This document shows, one piece after another, positions 44,540-53,468 of a stretch of DNA of 64,000 nt. Origin of the DNA: Vibrio tubiashii (GTDB lineage Bacteria; Pseudomonadota; Gammaproteobacteria; Enterobacterales; Vibrionaceae); the NCBI GenBank assembly GCA_000775715.1, contig JRWQ01000007.1, positions 124,001 through 188,000 of the forward strand, read 5' to 3'. Below the pieces are notes generated by a model. The model did no database searches. It was given only the letters and a program-made list of their open reading frames with translations, and was not told the origin of the DNA. The position numbers and the translations under genes were made by a program. Numbering within the stretch: position 1 is the first letter of the stretch; the number at the start of each line of letters is the position of its first letter.

Positions 44540-46194
44540 AAATGTCCAAACCTGATTCGATCGTAGAAGATAAAACCAAATCAGCGCCGGTGACTGATGC
44601 TGAGTTAAGCCGGGCTAACAGTAGCATAACCGCAGATGAGCATAACCATCATGGGCCAGCTAAGGGCTTGACTCGTTGGCTCTATTCGACCAACCATAAA
44701 GACATAGGGACACTTTACCTGTGGTTCAGCTTCATCATGTTTTTAACCGGTGGCGCGATGGCCATGATCATTCGCGCAGAGTTGTTCCAACCTGGATTGC
44801 AGTTAGTTGAGCCTCAATTTTTTAACCAAATGACCACTGTCCATGGCTTAGTCATGGTGTTTGGTGCAGTGATGCCTGCCTTTACAGGCTTAGCTAATTG
44901 GATGATCCCGATGATGATTGGTGCGCCGGATATGGCGCTGCCACGAATGAACAACCTCAGTTTTTGGATTCTTCCTTTTGCCTTTGCCATTTTAATTGCC
45001 TCTCTATTTACTGAAGGTGGCGGCCCTGATTTTGGTTGGACTTTCTATGCGCCGCTGTCGACGACCTATGGCCCAGACAGTACTGCGTTGTTTGTCTTCT
45101 CTGTACACATTATGGGTATTAGTTCGATCATGGGAGCGATCAACGTTATCGTCACCATTGTAAACCTACGCGCACCGGGGATGACTTGGTTCAAGATGCC
45201 AATGTTTGTTTGGACTTGGTTGATTACCGCGTTTTTGTTGATTGCGGTGATGCCAGTTCTGGCAGGGGCGGTGACTATGGTGCTAACGGATAAATACTTC
45301 GGCACCTCATTCTTTGACGCCGCTGGTGGCGGTGACCCTGTGATGTTCCAACACATCTTTTGGTTCTTTGGCCACCCTGAAGTGTACATCATGATTTTGC
45401 CTTCTTTTGGTATAGTGTCGGCAATTATTCCCGCATTTAGTGGTAAGAAGCTGTTCGGCTATCACTCTATGGTGTATGCCACTTGTAGTATTGCGTTGTT
45501 TTCGTTTCTAGTTTGGGCACACCACATGTTTACTACCGGTATGCCCGTGTTTGCCGAGCTGTTCTTTATGTACTGCACCATGTTGATAGCGGTGCCAACT
45601 GGGGTCAAAGTATTTAACTGGGTAGCAACCATGTGGCGGGGCGCAATGACGTTTGAAACGCCAATGCTGTTTGCCATCGCGTTCATTATATTGTTCACCA
45701 TTGGCGGCTTCTCCGGCTTGATGCTCGCCATTGTGCCTGCGGATTTCCAATACCATGACACCTATTTTGTCGTGGCTCACTTCCATTATGTGTTGGTATC
45801 GGGTGCGGTGTTCTCGATTATGGCAGCGGCTTATTATTGGTTGCCTAAATGGACCGGAAATATGTATGACCAAAGACTAAGTTTGTGGCATTTCTGGTCA
45901 TCGGTTATCTCTGTGAATGTGTTGTTCTTCCCAATGCATTTCCTGGGTCTCGCAGGGATGCCAAGGCGTATTCCAGACTACGCGATCCAGTTTGCTGATG
46001 TTAACCAGATCGTGTCGATAGGTGGGTTTGCCTTTGGTCTGTCACAGCTTATCTTCCTCTGGCTGGTGATCAAGTGTATTAAAGGTGGTGAAAAAGCTTC
46101 CGCAAAACCTTGGGAGCGCGCCGAGGGCTTAGAGTGGACAGTTCCAAGTCCTGCACCGCATCATACCTTCTCAACGCCACCAAAAATCGATTAG
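44536..46194 (+). CDS. ctaD: Cytochrome c oxidase subunit I
   Basis: The 552-residue membrane subunit has the HIFWFFGHPEVYIMILPSFG segment (CuB His and Tyr cross-link region), WAHHMFTTGMPV (CuB His pair) and YFVVAHFHYVLVSGAVF (heme ligands). An N-terminal cytoplasmic stretch of ~45 residues precedes the first helix. It is the catalytic subunit of the aa3-type oxidase, reducing oxygen with heme a, a3 and CuB and pumping protons. It overlaps ctaC by 4 bases. Confidence 0.96.
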   Translation: MKMSKPDSIVEDKTKSAPVTDAELSRANSSITADEHNHHGPAKGLTRWLYSTNHKDIGTLYLWFSFIMFLTGGAMAMIIRAELFQPGLQLVEPQFFNQMTTVHGLVMVFGAVMPAFTGLANWMIPMMIGAPDMALPRMNNLSFWILPFAFAILIASLFTEGGGPDFGWTFYAPLSTTYGPDSTALFVFSVHIMGISSIMGAINVIVTIVNLRAPGMTWFKMPMFVWTWLITAFLLIAVMPVLAGAVTMVLTDKYFGTSFFDAAGGGDPVMFQHIFWFFGHPEVYIMILPSFGIVSAIIPAFSGKKLFGYHSMVYATCSIALFSFLVWAHHMFTTGMPVFAELFFMYCTMLIAVPTGVKVFNWVATMWRGAMTFETPMLFAIAFIILFTIGGFSGLMLAIVPADFQYHDTYFVVAHFHYVLVSGAVFSIMAAAYYWLPKWTGNMYDQRLSLWHFWSSVISVNVLFFPMHFLGLAGMPRRIPDYAIQFADVNQIVSIGGFAFGLSQLIFLWLVIKCIKGGEKASAKPWERAEGLEWTVPSPAPHHTFSTPPKID

Positions 46195-46204
46195 AGGTGG
46201 GGAC

Positions 46205-46807
46205 ATGGACGGACAAGCAAACTCAAACCGTAAACTGACGCTCAAGCTGTGCGCTGCCGTTGTGGCGATGTTTGGATTCGGCTTTGCTCTTGTTCCTCTC
46301 TATGACGTGATGTGCGAAGCGTTAGGAATCAACGGTAAAACCAACACCGAGTCAGCTTTGCAACCGCAAGGCATGGTTCCTGACACATCCCGGACTATTC
46401 GTGTTGAGTTCATGGCGCACATTCATCAAGGTATACCTTGGAGTTTTGTTCCTGAGCAGACCTCAATGGCAGTGCACCCGGGGCAAGTGATTCAAACCGC
46501 TTATCTTGCTAAGAACCTTTCGCAAAAAGAGATTATTGGCCAAGCCGTTCCTTCTGTATCGCCAGGCATGGGAGCAACCTATTTTAATAAGATTGAGTGT
46601 TTTTGCTTTAATCAGCAGCCCTTACAGGCACAGGGCGACGCGGAGATGCCGCTGATTTTCTATATCGAGCCAGACATTCCGGACTCAATCCATACATTGA
46701 CTTTGTCGTACACCCTTTACGACATCACTGAAAAAACGACCTCAACCGAGTTAGCTAATGTCTCGTCGCCTGTGGCGGATGAGGCTTCGCAAGGAGCAGC
46801 GCAATGA
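46205..46807 (+). CDS. ctaG: Cytochrome c oxidase assembly protein CtaG (Cox11)
   Basis: A single N-terminal helix (about 14-35, ALVPLYDVMCEALGINGKT follows) precedes a periplasmic immunoglobulin-like domain with KIECFCFNQQPL, the Cys-x-Cys copper-binding motif. CtaG/Cox11 delivers copper to CuB of subunit I. GAGG precedes the ATG and its stop overlaps the ctaE ATG. Confidence 0.94.
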   Translation: MDGQANSNRKLTLKLCAAVVAMFGFGFALVPLYDVMCEALGINGKTNTESALQPQGMVPDTSRTIRVEFMAHIHQGIPWSFVPEQTSMAVHPGQVIQTAYLAKNLSQKEIIGQAVPSVSPGMGATYFNKIECFCFNQQPLQAQGDAEMPLIFYIEPDIPDSIHTLTLSYTLYDITEKTTSTELANVSSPVADEASQGAAQ

Positions 46808-47688
46808 GTTCTAAACATCAACCCTATTATGTCCCTTCCCAAAGTAGTTGGCCGATTGTCGGTGCGGTATCGCTGTTCTTAATCGCTGTTGGCGCAGGTC
46901 TAACAGTTCAGAACATGGCAGAAGGTGGTGATGGCAGTGTGTTTGGCAAATTAATTTTGCTCGCTGGTTTTATCTTCCTGCTCTACATGTTTGCTGGATG
47001 GTTTAGCAATGTGATCAGCGAGTCCATGAGTGGTAAATACTCTGTCCAATTATCACGGTCGTTTCGGCAAGGAATGAGTTGGTTTATCTTCTCTGAAATC
47101 ATGTTTTTCGGTGCTTTCTTTGGCGCACTTTTCTACGCGCGAATGATCTCAGTACCCTGGCTTGGTGGCGCGGGTAACAATGCTATGACTCACGAAGTCA
47201 TCTGGCCCACGTTTGAAGCGTTATGGCCGTTAACCACAACGCCAGATGGGACAACAACCAATGCGATGCCTTGGCAAGGTTTACCGCTGGTTAACACTAT
47301 TATCCTGCTAACCTCTTCGATTACTTTACATTTTGCTCATGTCAGTTTGGAGCTCAATAAACGAATGGCGTTGATCGTGTGGTTAGAGATCACAATCGTT
47401 TTGGCGTGCTTCTTTTTGTACTACCAAGGTGCTGAGTACATTCACGCCTATCAAGATTTAGGTTTAACGCTTCAGTCTGGGGTATATGGCAATACTTTTT
47501 TCTTGCTGACAGGCTTTCATGGCATGCATGTATTGCTCGGCACCATAATTCTTACGGTACTTTTGTTCAGAGTGGCAAAGGATCATTTTACGCCTAAAGA
47601 CCACTTCGCGTTTCAGGCGGGCAGTTGGTATTGGCATTTTGTTGATGTGGTTTGGTTGTGTTTGTTCGTGTTTGTTTACGTGCTTTAA
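46804..47688 (+). CDS. ctaE: Cytochrome c oxidase subunit III
   Basis: The 294-residue protein has seven membrane segments and the subunit III motifs MSWFIFSEIMFFGAFFGALF, TSSITLHFAHVSLE, TGFHGMHVLLGTIIL and the ending AGSWYWHFVDVVWLCLF. It stabilises the oxidase and the oxygen channel. It overlaps ctaG by 4 bases. Confidence 0.95.
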   Translation: MSSKHQPYYVPSQSSWPIVGAVSLFLIAVGAGLTVQNMAEGGDGSVFGKLILLAGFIFLLYMFAGWFSNVISESMSGKYSVQLSRSFRQGMSWFIFSEIMFFGAFFGALFYARMISVPWLGGAGNNAMTHEVIWPTFEALWPLTTTPDGTTTNAMPWQGLPLVNTIILLTSSITLHFAHVSLELNKRMALIVWLEITIVLACFFLYYQGAEYIHAYQDLGLTLQSGVYGNTFFLLTGFHGMHVLLGTIILTVLLFRVAKDHFTPKDHFAFQAGSWYWHFVDVVWLCLFVFVYVL

Positions 47689-47705
47689 CGTGTGCTTAAA
47701 CGGCG

Positions 47706-47954
47706 CTAGTAGGGGCGTACATTGGGTTCGATAAATCCGCTTAATAGGGCGGCAATGAGCAGGACGATGGCTAAGGCAGACAGGAATACGCGACGGCCTA
47801 AATAGAAGCTCATAGGTTTGTCGTCTGGTTGAGTATCTTGCTCGGATTCATCGTCTGATTTTGGACCTCTCATCATTTCAAACATCGCTCTACCGAGGTT
47901 AATCAGGATGAAGAGTAACAGCAGTAGTAAGACAAGTTTAAAGATCAATACCAT
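47706..47954 (-). CDS. DUF2909-family twin-transmembrane protein, antisense in cox cluster
   Basis: On the minus strand from the ATG at 47954 an 82-residue protein has two hydrophobic segments (about 1-22 and 54-73) with a charged loop RGPKSDDESEQDTQPDDKP. This matches the DUF2909 plan, which is often found on the opposite strand between ctaE and SURF1 genes in gamma-proteobacteria. AAGGAA precedes the start. The start codon overlaps the SURF1 start head to head (CATG). Confidence 0.78.
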   Translation of the reverse strand: MVLIFKLVLLLLLLFILINLGRAMFEMMRGPKSDDESEQDTQPDDKPMSFYLGRRVFLSALAIVLLIAALLSGFIEPNVRPY

Positions 47955-48693
47955 GGAGGGTTCCTTATTTGCTCTGCTGAAATCGACAAAGTTTGTAGTG
48001 GCTTGTGTAGTAACTGTGGTTGCCTTTTCGATATTGATCAACTTGGGTTTGTGGCAATTATCACGAGCAGATGAGAAAAGCCAAATAGAGCAGCAGGTTA
48101 CGCAAAGAGAACAATTAGTGCCCATTCGGTTGTCCAAGTTAACCGTCGAACAGCTTGATAATCCCACTGGGGTGAGGGTTAGCATCAAAGCAACGCCCGT
48201 TAAGGGTAGATATCTGCTGTTAGATAATCAAAGCGTTGATGGAGAGGTTGGATACCTAGCATTGCAATTGATAAATACTCAAACAGGTAACAGCTTGCTA
48301 TTGGAAAGAGGTTTTGTGCCTTCTTCGCTTTATCGCTCAGAGCTACCAAAGGTTGATTGGTTGTCTGAGCCGTTCGAGTTCACAGGTCGGCTTTACAACC
48401 GTTCAATGAACCCATTGAGCCAAGAATTACATATGGAGCAAGGGGAGGTTAGTCGGATTCAGAACCTCAATTTTTCGCAACTGCAGGAAGCTTGGTGGAT
48501 AGATTTAGAACCCTATGTTGTACAGCCGATGGTTGAATCATGGCCTTATGTTCAGCCATGGCAACCTATCTCCATGCAGCCTGAGAAACACTTAGGTTAT
48601 GCAGTGCAGTGGTTCTCGATGGCTGCAGTACTTGCCGCATTAGCGATAGGCTTATTGGTTCGAGCATATTACCAAGGAGTAAGGGATGAGTAG
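47953..48693 (+). CDS. SURF1-family cytochrome oxidase assembly protein
   Basis: Two membrane helices (about 11-32 and near the C-terminus) flank a periplasmic domain with ILINLGLWQLSRADEK, PVKGRYLLLDNQSVDGEVGYLAL and LLLERGFVPSS. SURF1 (Shy1) helps insert heme A into subunit I. The start at 47953 has no clear ribosome site. Its start codon overlaps that of the DUF2909 gene on the other strand. Its stop overlaps the next gene by 8 bases. Confidence 0.88.
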   Translation: MEGSLFALLKSTKFVVACVVTVVAFSILINLGLWQLSRADEKSQIEQQVTQREQLVPIRLSKLTVEQLDNPTGVRVSIKATPVKGRYLLLDNQSVDGEVGYLALQLINTQTGNSLLLERGFVPSSLYRSELPKVDWLSEPFEFTGRLYNRSMNPLSQELHMEQGEVSRIQNLNFSQLQEAWWIDLEPYVVQPMVESWPYVQPWQPISMQPEKHLGYAVQWFSMAAVLAALAIGLLVRAYYQGVRDE

Positions 48694-49228
48694 TTCAGTC
48701 TTGAGAGGAAGGATCATTTTTGTCAGCTTAGTGGTGATGTTCGCCCTGCCTGCCATTATTGCGAAAACCGTACTTAGCCAACATTGGTATCAATCTGGAG
48801 TTACCAATAAAGGCGAGTTGATTGAACCTACGGCAACTTTGGATTCTTTGGGCATAGATAACCCGTATCAGCAGAAACAGTGGCAGCTTGGGTATGTGGT
48901 TCCTAAGCAGTGTGATGAGTTTTGTAAGCAGCAGATATATTTGCTCGGTCAAAGCCATATTGCGCTCGGGAAGTATCAACAGCGAGTTCAACCCGTGCTG
49001 ATTTCAACGGTGCAAAGCGACACGATTAATCGCCCTGGGTATGCTCAATTAAAAGTTAATGATGGATTTTCTATGCTAGTTGGTCAGTTTGAGTTCGTCA
49101 TCGTCGACCCATTAGGGCAGTTGGTGATGCGCTACCCGAAAGTCGCCACCGAAGACGAACTGGTTGCGCAAAGCAAAGGTTTGTTAGCGGATTTACGCAA
49201 GTTACTCAAATTATCTCGTGTTGGTTAA
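48686..49228 (+). CDS. Cytochrome oxidase-cluster membrane protein with thioredoxin-like domain
   Basis: The 180-residue protein has one N-terminal helix (about 9-28) and a periplasmic domain with QLGYVVPKQCDEFCKQQIYLL (C-x3-C) and FVIVDPLGQLVMRYP, resembling a SCO/thioredoxin-like fold. It sits between SURF1 and ctaA, as do PA0111-type genes. It may help copper delivery to CuA; that is inferred, as the C-x3-C spacing matches SCO. Confidence 0.72.
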   Translation: MSSSVLRGRIIFVSLVVMFALPAIIAKTVLSQHWYQSGVTNKGELIEPTATLDSLGIDNPYQQKQWQLGYVVPKQCDEFCKQQIYLLGQSHIALGKYQQRVQPVLISTVQSDTINRPGYAQLKVNDGFSMLVGQFEFVIVDPLGQLVMRYPKVATEDELVAQSKGLLADLRKLLKLSRVG

Positions 49229-49241
49229 TAGGAGTGCTGAA

Positions 49242-50282
49242 ATGAAATTGATAAACCTAGTCAGGTTCAGTCTTATCCTTACTTTCATCGTCATCATGCT
49301 CGGCGCTTACACGCGCTTAGCCGATGCTGGATTAGGCTGCCCAGACTGGCCAGGATGCTATGGTCAGTTATCCGTTCCTAACGAGCAGCATGAAATTGCT
49401 TTGGCGCAATCCCTATACCCAAGTTTAACGGTTGAAGCTGATAAAGCGTGGCTCGAAATGATTCACCGCTATTTTGCCGGAACCTTAGGTCTGGTTGTTT
49501 TTACCATCACCTTTATTGGCATTAGAACAGGACGGGTGTCTGTCACCATAGCAACTGCAATCTCGGTAGTGGTGATCTTCCAAGCGTTACTGGGGATGTG
49601 GACTGTCACTATGATGCTGATGCCGATTGTCGTGATGGGGCACTTGTTAGGTGGTTTTACATTGTTTTGCTTGTTGGCACTTACTTACTGGGGGCTGCAG
49701 TCTGGGCAGCCCCCAAGTCTAGGTGAATACAAGCCAGTCGGAGTAAATTTAAAGCTGTTGGCTGCAATAACGCTTGTTGTGGTTGTGGTGCAAATAGCAT
49801 TAGGCGGGTGGACGTCATCTAACTATGCGGCATTAATGTGTACCAAGCTGCCGATATGTGAAGGGAACTGGACCGCCTATCTCGATTTTGCGCGAGCCTT
49901 CGAACTGATTCAGCCTAAGGCGCAGAGTTATGAGTTTGGCACCTTGGACTATGGAGCGCGGATGACGATTCATATCACTCATCGAATCGGTGCTGTAGTC
50001 GTCACTCTGTTTGTCTCTACTTTAGCTTTAATGTTGTTTGCAGAGAAAAGCCCAATCTATGCCAAAGTCGCAAAAGGCTTGTTGAGTATGCTCGCCATTC
50101 AAATTGCACTTGGAGTAGGTAATGTATTGTTGAGTTTACCTCTGCTGATTGCAGTAGCACATAACCTAGGTGCGGCAATCTTGCTACTGATTGTGTTACG
50201 AACTAACTATTTAATCTGGCAGGTCAATCAACAGGTCGCAATGGATTCTGCTCTGTTTAACAAGGAGAGCGTACATGAGTAA
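49242..50282 (+). CDS. ctaA: Heme A synthase (CtaA/COX15)
   Basis: The protein (~346 aa) has eight membrane segments and the family motifs [34 protein letters not shown], a second-half [21 protein letters not shown] and [11 protein letters not shown]. It converts heme O to heme A. The start at 49242 has GGAG about 8 bases before; a GTG/ATG upstream frame from 49218 would overlap the previous gene. It overlaps ctaB by 8 bases. Confidence 0.93.
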   Translation: MKLINLVRFSLILTFIVIMLGAYTRLADAGLGCPDWPGCYGQLSVPNEQHEIALAQSLYPSLTVEADKAWLEMIHRYFAGTLGLVVFTITFIGIRTGRVSVTIATAISVVVIFQALLGMWTVTMMLMPIVVMGHLLGGFTLFCLLALTYWGLQSGQPPSLGEYKPVGVNLKLLAAITLVVVVVQIALGGWTSSNYAALMCTKLPICEGNWTAYLDFARAFELIQPKAQSYEFGTLDYGARMTIHITHRIGAVVVTLFVSTLALMLFAEKSPIYAKVAKGLLSMLAIQIALGVGNVLLSLPLLIAVAHNLGAAILLLIVLRTNYLIWQVNQQVAMDSALFNKESVHE

Positions 50283-51171
50283 GACTCTTTTCGTTTCAGT
50301 CCAAGAAAGGTCGCTATGGCGCAGCTATTTAGTATTAACTAAACCGAAAGTGGTGGCGTTAATGCTACTGACTGCGGTTGTTGGTATGTGCCTTGCGGTG
50401 CCGGGGGCATTACCTGTAAAAAATACCGTGCTAGGTCTTATGGGCATTGGTCTCATGGCTGGTTCTGCGGCTGCGTTTAACCATCTAATTGATCAACGTA
50501 TTGATGCGTTGATGGCGCGTACCTACAAACGACCTTTGCCTTCAGGTGAGATGAAATCGTCCCATGTGCTTAGCTTCGCGGTTAGTATTGGTGCCTTCGG
50601 TTTTGCGATTCTTTATTGGGGAGTGAATAGCCTGACTGCTTGGCTCACATTTGCCAGTTTACTGGGTTATGCGGTCGTATATACCATGTACCTTAAGCGT
50701 GCGACGCCTCAGAATATCGTTATCGCAGGAATCGCGGGTGCCATGCCTCCACTGCTAGGTTGGACTGCGGTAACTGGTGAGATGCACGCCAATGGTTGGC
50801 TACTGGTGATGATTATCTTTATTTGGACGCCGCCTCATTTTTGGGCCCTCGCTATCCATCGTAAGGACGACTACGCAAAAGCCGATATCCCTATGCTGCC
50901 AGTGACGCATGGGGTTGCGTACACTAAGACATCCATTCTGCTTTATACTGTGCTACTCGCTTTGGTCTGCTTGTTACCTGCGTTAGTTGGGATGACGGGA
51001 ACACTGTATTGGGTAGGCTCAACTTTTTTGAGCACGGGATTCATTTATCAAGCTTGGAAGCTCAAGTTTAAACCGCATGACAAGTCAGCAATTGATACGT
51101 TTAAGTTCTCTATCTACCACTTGATGTTGTTGTTTTTACTTTTGCTGGTGGACCATTATCTTACTGTCTAA
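50275..51171 (+). CDS. ctaB: Heme O synthase (protoheme IX farnesyltransferase)
   Basis: The 298-residue UbiA-type prenyltransferase has [47 protein letters not shown] (first Asp-rich motif) and the second motif region [22 protein letters not shown]. It adds a farnesyl chain to heme B, making heme O for CtaA. It ends the cox cluster. Confidence 0.93.
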   Translation: MSKTLFVSVQERSLWRSYLVLTKPKVVALMLLTAVVGMCLAVPGALPVKNTVLGLMGIGLMAGSAAAFNHLIDQRIDALMARTYKRPLPSGEMKSSHVLSFAVSIGAFGFAILYWGVNSLTAWLTFASLLGYAVVYTMYLKRATPQNIVIAGIAGAMPPLLGWTAVTGEMHANGWLLVMIIFIWTPPHFWALAIHRKDDYAKADIPMLPVTHGVAYTKTSILLYTVLLALVCLLPALVGMTGTLYWVGSTFLSTGFIYQAWKLKFKPHDKSAIDTFKFSIYHLMLLFLLLLVDHYLTV

Positions 51172-51260
51172 ATGTTAAGACGTGTTAGGAATGTGCTTTT
51201 CTCGAACATCAACATAAGCTAGTCTACTGAACGTTTTGTTCTGGTTAAGTAGATGGGTTT

Positions 51261-51674
51261 ATGTATTTAGTCGCGCAACTGTTTAGTTCGAGATTGTTGG
51301 TTTTTGCGAGCTTTGTTTTGCTCTGCGGTGGGGCTTCTATGGCGAAATCGCTTGATCTGTATGGTGACGCGGTCCGCTCAGTTGAAGTAAGCCTTGGTGG
51401 TGCGTGGATACTACATGTTCTCGTTGCTTCAAGCCTTGGTTTCATTGCCGCTTGGTCTACGCCGAAACTCTATTATCAATGCGGTCGCTTTGTTCTCTCT
51501 CCTTGGGTTTTTCTCTTACTGGCGATGGTATCTGCTGATGAACTGCTGCAAATGTTTAACCCATTAAGACATTTTTCGGTGGTCGATCTTAGTATCAACC
51601 TCACTTGTGTTACTTTTGGTGCCTTGGCGTACGTCACTTTCCTTAAAAGTCCTTTTGGTGATAGTTCAGTTTAA
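51261..51674 (+). CDS. VanZ-like membrane protein
   Basis: The 137-residue protein has four hydrophobic segments and the VanZ-like block ADELLQMFNPLRHFSVVDLS with INLTCVTFGAL after it. VanZ-family proteins are of poorly known function, with some giving lipoglycopeptide tolerance. No other resistance-type genes lie here. It sits between ctaB and aroG. Confidence 0.72.
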   Translation: MYLVAQLFSSRLLVFASFVLLCGGASMAKSLDLYGDAVRSVEVSLGGAWILHVLVASSLGFIAAWSTPKLYYQCGRFVLSPWVFLLLAMVSADELLQMFNPLRHFSVVDLSINLTCVTFGALAYVTFLKSPFGDSSV

Positions 51675-51736
51675 GTTTTTGATTTATAGCTATATCTTAC
51701 CTATTGGATGATGCTTGATATGAATGTACTTTTTTC

Positions 51737-51760
51737 TTTACACCTTGCGTGAAGTGTAAA
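51737..51760 (+). promoter_or_regulatory. 7-bp inverted repeat upstream of aroG
   Basis: TTTACAC at 51737-51743 pairs perfectly with GTGTAAA at 51754-51760 around ten bases. The arms resemble TyrR half-sites (TGTAAA/TTTACA) but in the outward order, so the regulator is uncertain. Confidence 0.45.
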
Positions 51761-51848
51761 AATAGCAAAAATATTGCCTTTTGGTAAAAATAGTGGTTGC
51801 AACCTTAGTTTTTGATAGTTAACTTACACATTACAGGAACAGGAAAGC

Positions 51849-51893
51849 ATGAACGTTTTTTCACCACTTACTTTCGGTGATGCGTTCAACTAA
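51849..51893 (+). CDS. Candidate Phe-containing leader peptide of aroG
   Basis: ATG at 51849, with AGGA 6 bases before, opens the 14-residue MNVFSPLTFGDAFN and a TAA at 51891, 21 bases before the aroG ATG at 51915. Three of 14 residues are Phe. The coding region can itself form a hairpin (GAACG with CGTTC, CACC with GGTG). The layout suits translation-coupled or attenuation control by Phe. It has not been shown to be expressed. Confidence 0.5.
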   Translation: MNVFSPLTFGDAFN

Positions 51894-51914
51894 AGAAAAT
51901 AGGAAGAAGTAGCA

Positions 51915-52970
51915 ATGTTTCAAACTGATGATGTCCGAATTAACAAATCCAAAGAGTTATTACCTCCAGTTGCAGTTTTAGAGAAGTTTCCTGCAACAGA
52001 ATCTGCTTCTTCGACTACGTTTCGTTCACGTGAAGCCATTTCAAATATCTTGAAAGGCAAAGATGATCGTCTACTTGTTATTGTTGGGCCATGTTCTATT
52101 CATGACCCTGAAGCGGCTGTTGAATATGGTAAACGACTAAAAGTTCTGCGTGATGAGCTTGGTGATCGCCTAGAAATTGTTATGCGTGTTTATTTTGAGA
52201 AGCCACGTACTACAGTTGGATGGAAAGGCTTAATTAATGACCCTTATCTTAACGATACTTTTAAAATTAATGATGGCCTGCGTATGGGGCGTAAACTGCT
52301 GCTCGATCTGACGGATATGGGTATGCCGACTGCAAGTGAGTTCCTAGATATGATCACTCCTCAATATGTGGCAGATCTTATCAGTTGGGGTGCGATTGGC
52401 GCACGTACTACTGAATCGCAGGTTCACCGTGAATTAGCTTCTGGTATTTCGTGTCCAGTTGGATTTAAAAATGGTACTGACGGCAACATCAAAATTGCCT
52501 CTGATGCGATTCGCTCAGCAAGTGCGTCGCACCATTTCTTGTCAGTAACCAAATACGGCCACTCTGCAATCATCGAGACAGCAGGTAATCCAGATTGTCA
52601 TTTAATTCTTCGCGGTGGTAAAGAGCCAAACTACAGTGCAGATCACGTAGGTGCAATCAAGCAGGAACTTGAAGCATCAGGCTTACCGAAGAAAGTGATG
52701 ATTGATTTCAGTCATGCGAACAGCTCTAAGCAGTTCCAGCGTCAGATGGTTGTAGGTGAAGACGTAGCAAGCCAGATTGCTGGTGGGGAAGATGCTATCT
52801 TTGGAGTGATGATCGAATCTCACCTAGTGGAAGGCCGCCAAGACCTTGTCGATGGTAAAGCGAAGACTTACGGTCAGTCTATCACTGATGCATGTATTGG
52901 CTGGCATGATACTGAAACCGTTCTTCGCCAACTTGCAGACGCAGTTGTAGAGCGTCGCAACAACAAATAG
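51915..52970 (+). CDS. aroG: DAHP synthase, Phe-sensitive (AroG)
   Basis: The 351-residue protein follows E. coli AroG nearly residue by residue: DDVRINKSKELLPPVAVLEKFPATE at the start, GPCSIHDPEAA, VYFEKPRTTVGWKGLINDP, GAIGARTTESQVHRELASG, and LRGGKEPNYSADH with KKVMIDFSHANSSKQ for metal and substrate binding. It joins PEP and erythrose 4-phosphate, the first step of aromatic synthesis. GGAAGAAG precedes the ATG. Confidence 0.96.
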   Translation: MFQTDDVRINKSKELLPPVAVLEKFPATESASSTTFRSREAISNILKGKDDRLLVIVGPCSIHDPEAAVEYGKRLKVLRDELGDRLEIVMRVYFEKPRTTVGWKGLINDPYLNDTFKINDGLRMGRKLLLDLTDMGMPTASEFLDMITPQYVADLISWGAIGARTTESQVHRELASGISCPVGFKNGTDGNIKIASDAIRSASASHHFLSVTKYGHSAIIETAGNPDCHLILRGGKEPNYSADHVGAIKQELEASGLPKKVMIDFSHANSSKQFQRQMVVGEDVASQIAGGEDAIFGVMIESHLVEGRQDLVDGKAKTYGQSITDACIGWHDTETVLRQLADAVVERRNNK

Positions 52971-52995
52971 TTCTCTTCATCTCAATATTTAGATT

Positions 52996-53018
52996 AAGCT
53001 CCTTCGGGAGCTTTTTTT
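52996..53018 (+). terminator. Terminator after aroG (UUCG tetraloop)
   Basis: AAGCTCC pairs with GGAGCTT around TTCG, a very stable tetraloop, followed by a T run. Confidence 0.9.
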
Positions 53019-53076
53019 GTTGTTCAAATATAAATAATATCTATAATTGAACAGTATTCATAATACTGGATTTGTT

Positions 53077-53403
53077 ATGAGATTAATCAGTTTTTCCCTC
53101 TCTGCATTCGTTTTGTCGGTAACTATGGTTGCGAGTGTGAATGGCGCAGAAGCAGAGCAAAATATGTTCCTGTTTTCACTCTCCCCAAGTCAAGGCAGTG
53201 AGTTAGCTCTAGATCCGACAGAGCCAGCATTGGTTATCGAGGCTGAGCCTCCAGCGTTACCTGTTGAACTTAACTATGACGCACCTTGCGACATTAAATG
53301 TGGAGTCAGTACCACAGGACTTGTGCTCCTGCATATGTATGTTGAGAGCAAAGAAGATCAAGAATATCGCTATACTTTGATCAACCCAAATTATGAACCA
53401 TAG
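53077..53403 (+). CDS. Small secreted hypothetical protein
   Basis: From the ATG at 53077 a 108-residue protein begins MRLISFSLSAFVLSVTMVASVNGAEA, a clear signal peptide. The mature part is rich in acid, proline and leucine, with CDIKCGVSTTGLVLLHMYVES holding a C-x3-C. I recognise no family. A longer frame from a TTG at 53047 is less likely. It ends at a bidirectional terminator. Confidence 0.6.
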   Translation: MRLISFSLSAFVLSVTMVASVNGAEAEQNMFLFSLSPSQGSELALDPTEPALVIEAEPPALPVELNYDAPCDIKCGVSTTGLVLLHMYVESKEDQEYRYTLINPNYEP

Positions 53404-53422
53404 AGATTTGGTGGTTCAAAGC

Positions 53423-53455
53423 AAAAACGCCACTTGAAGATCAAGTGGCGTTTTT
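53423..53455. terminator. Bidirectional terminator
   Basis: AAAAACGCCACTTGA pairs perfectly with TCAAGTGGCGTTTTT around AGA, with T runs on both strands. It lies between the secreted-protein gene and the cyclase gene. Confidence 0.92.
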
Positions 53456-53468
53456 ATTTTAATTGGCG

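Noticed and set aside
45508..45873. 121-aa minus-strand ORF inside ctaD
   Set aside because: It is an antisense frame of a highly conserved membrane gene with no signal of its own.
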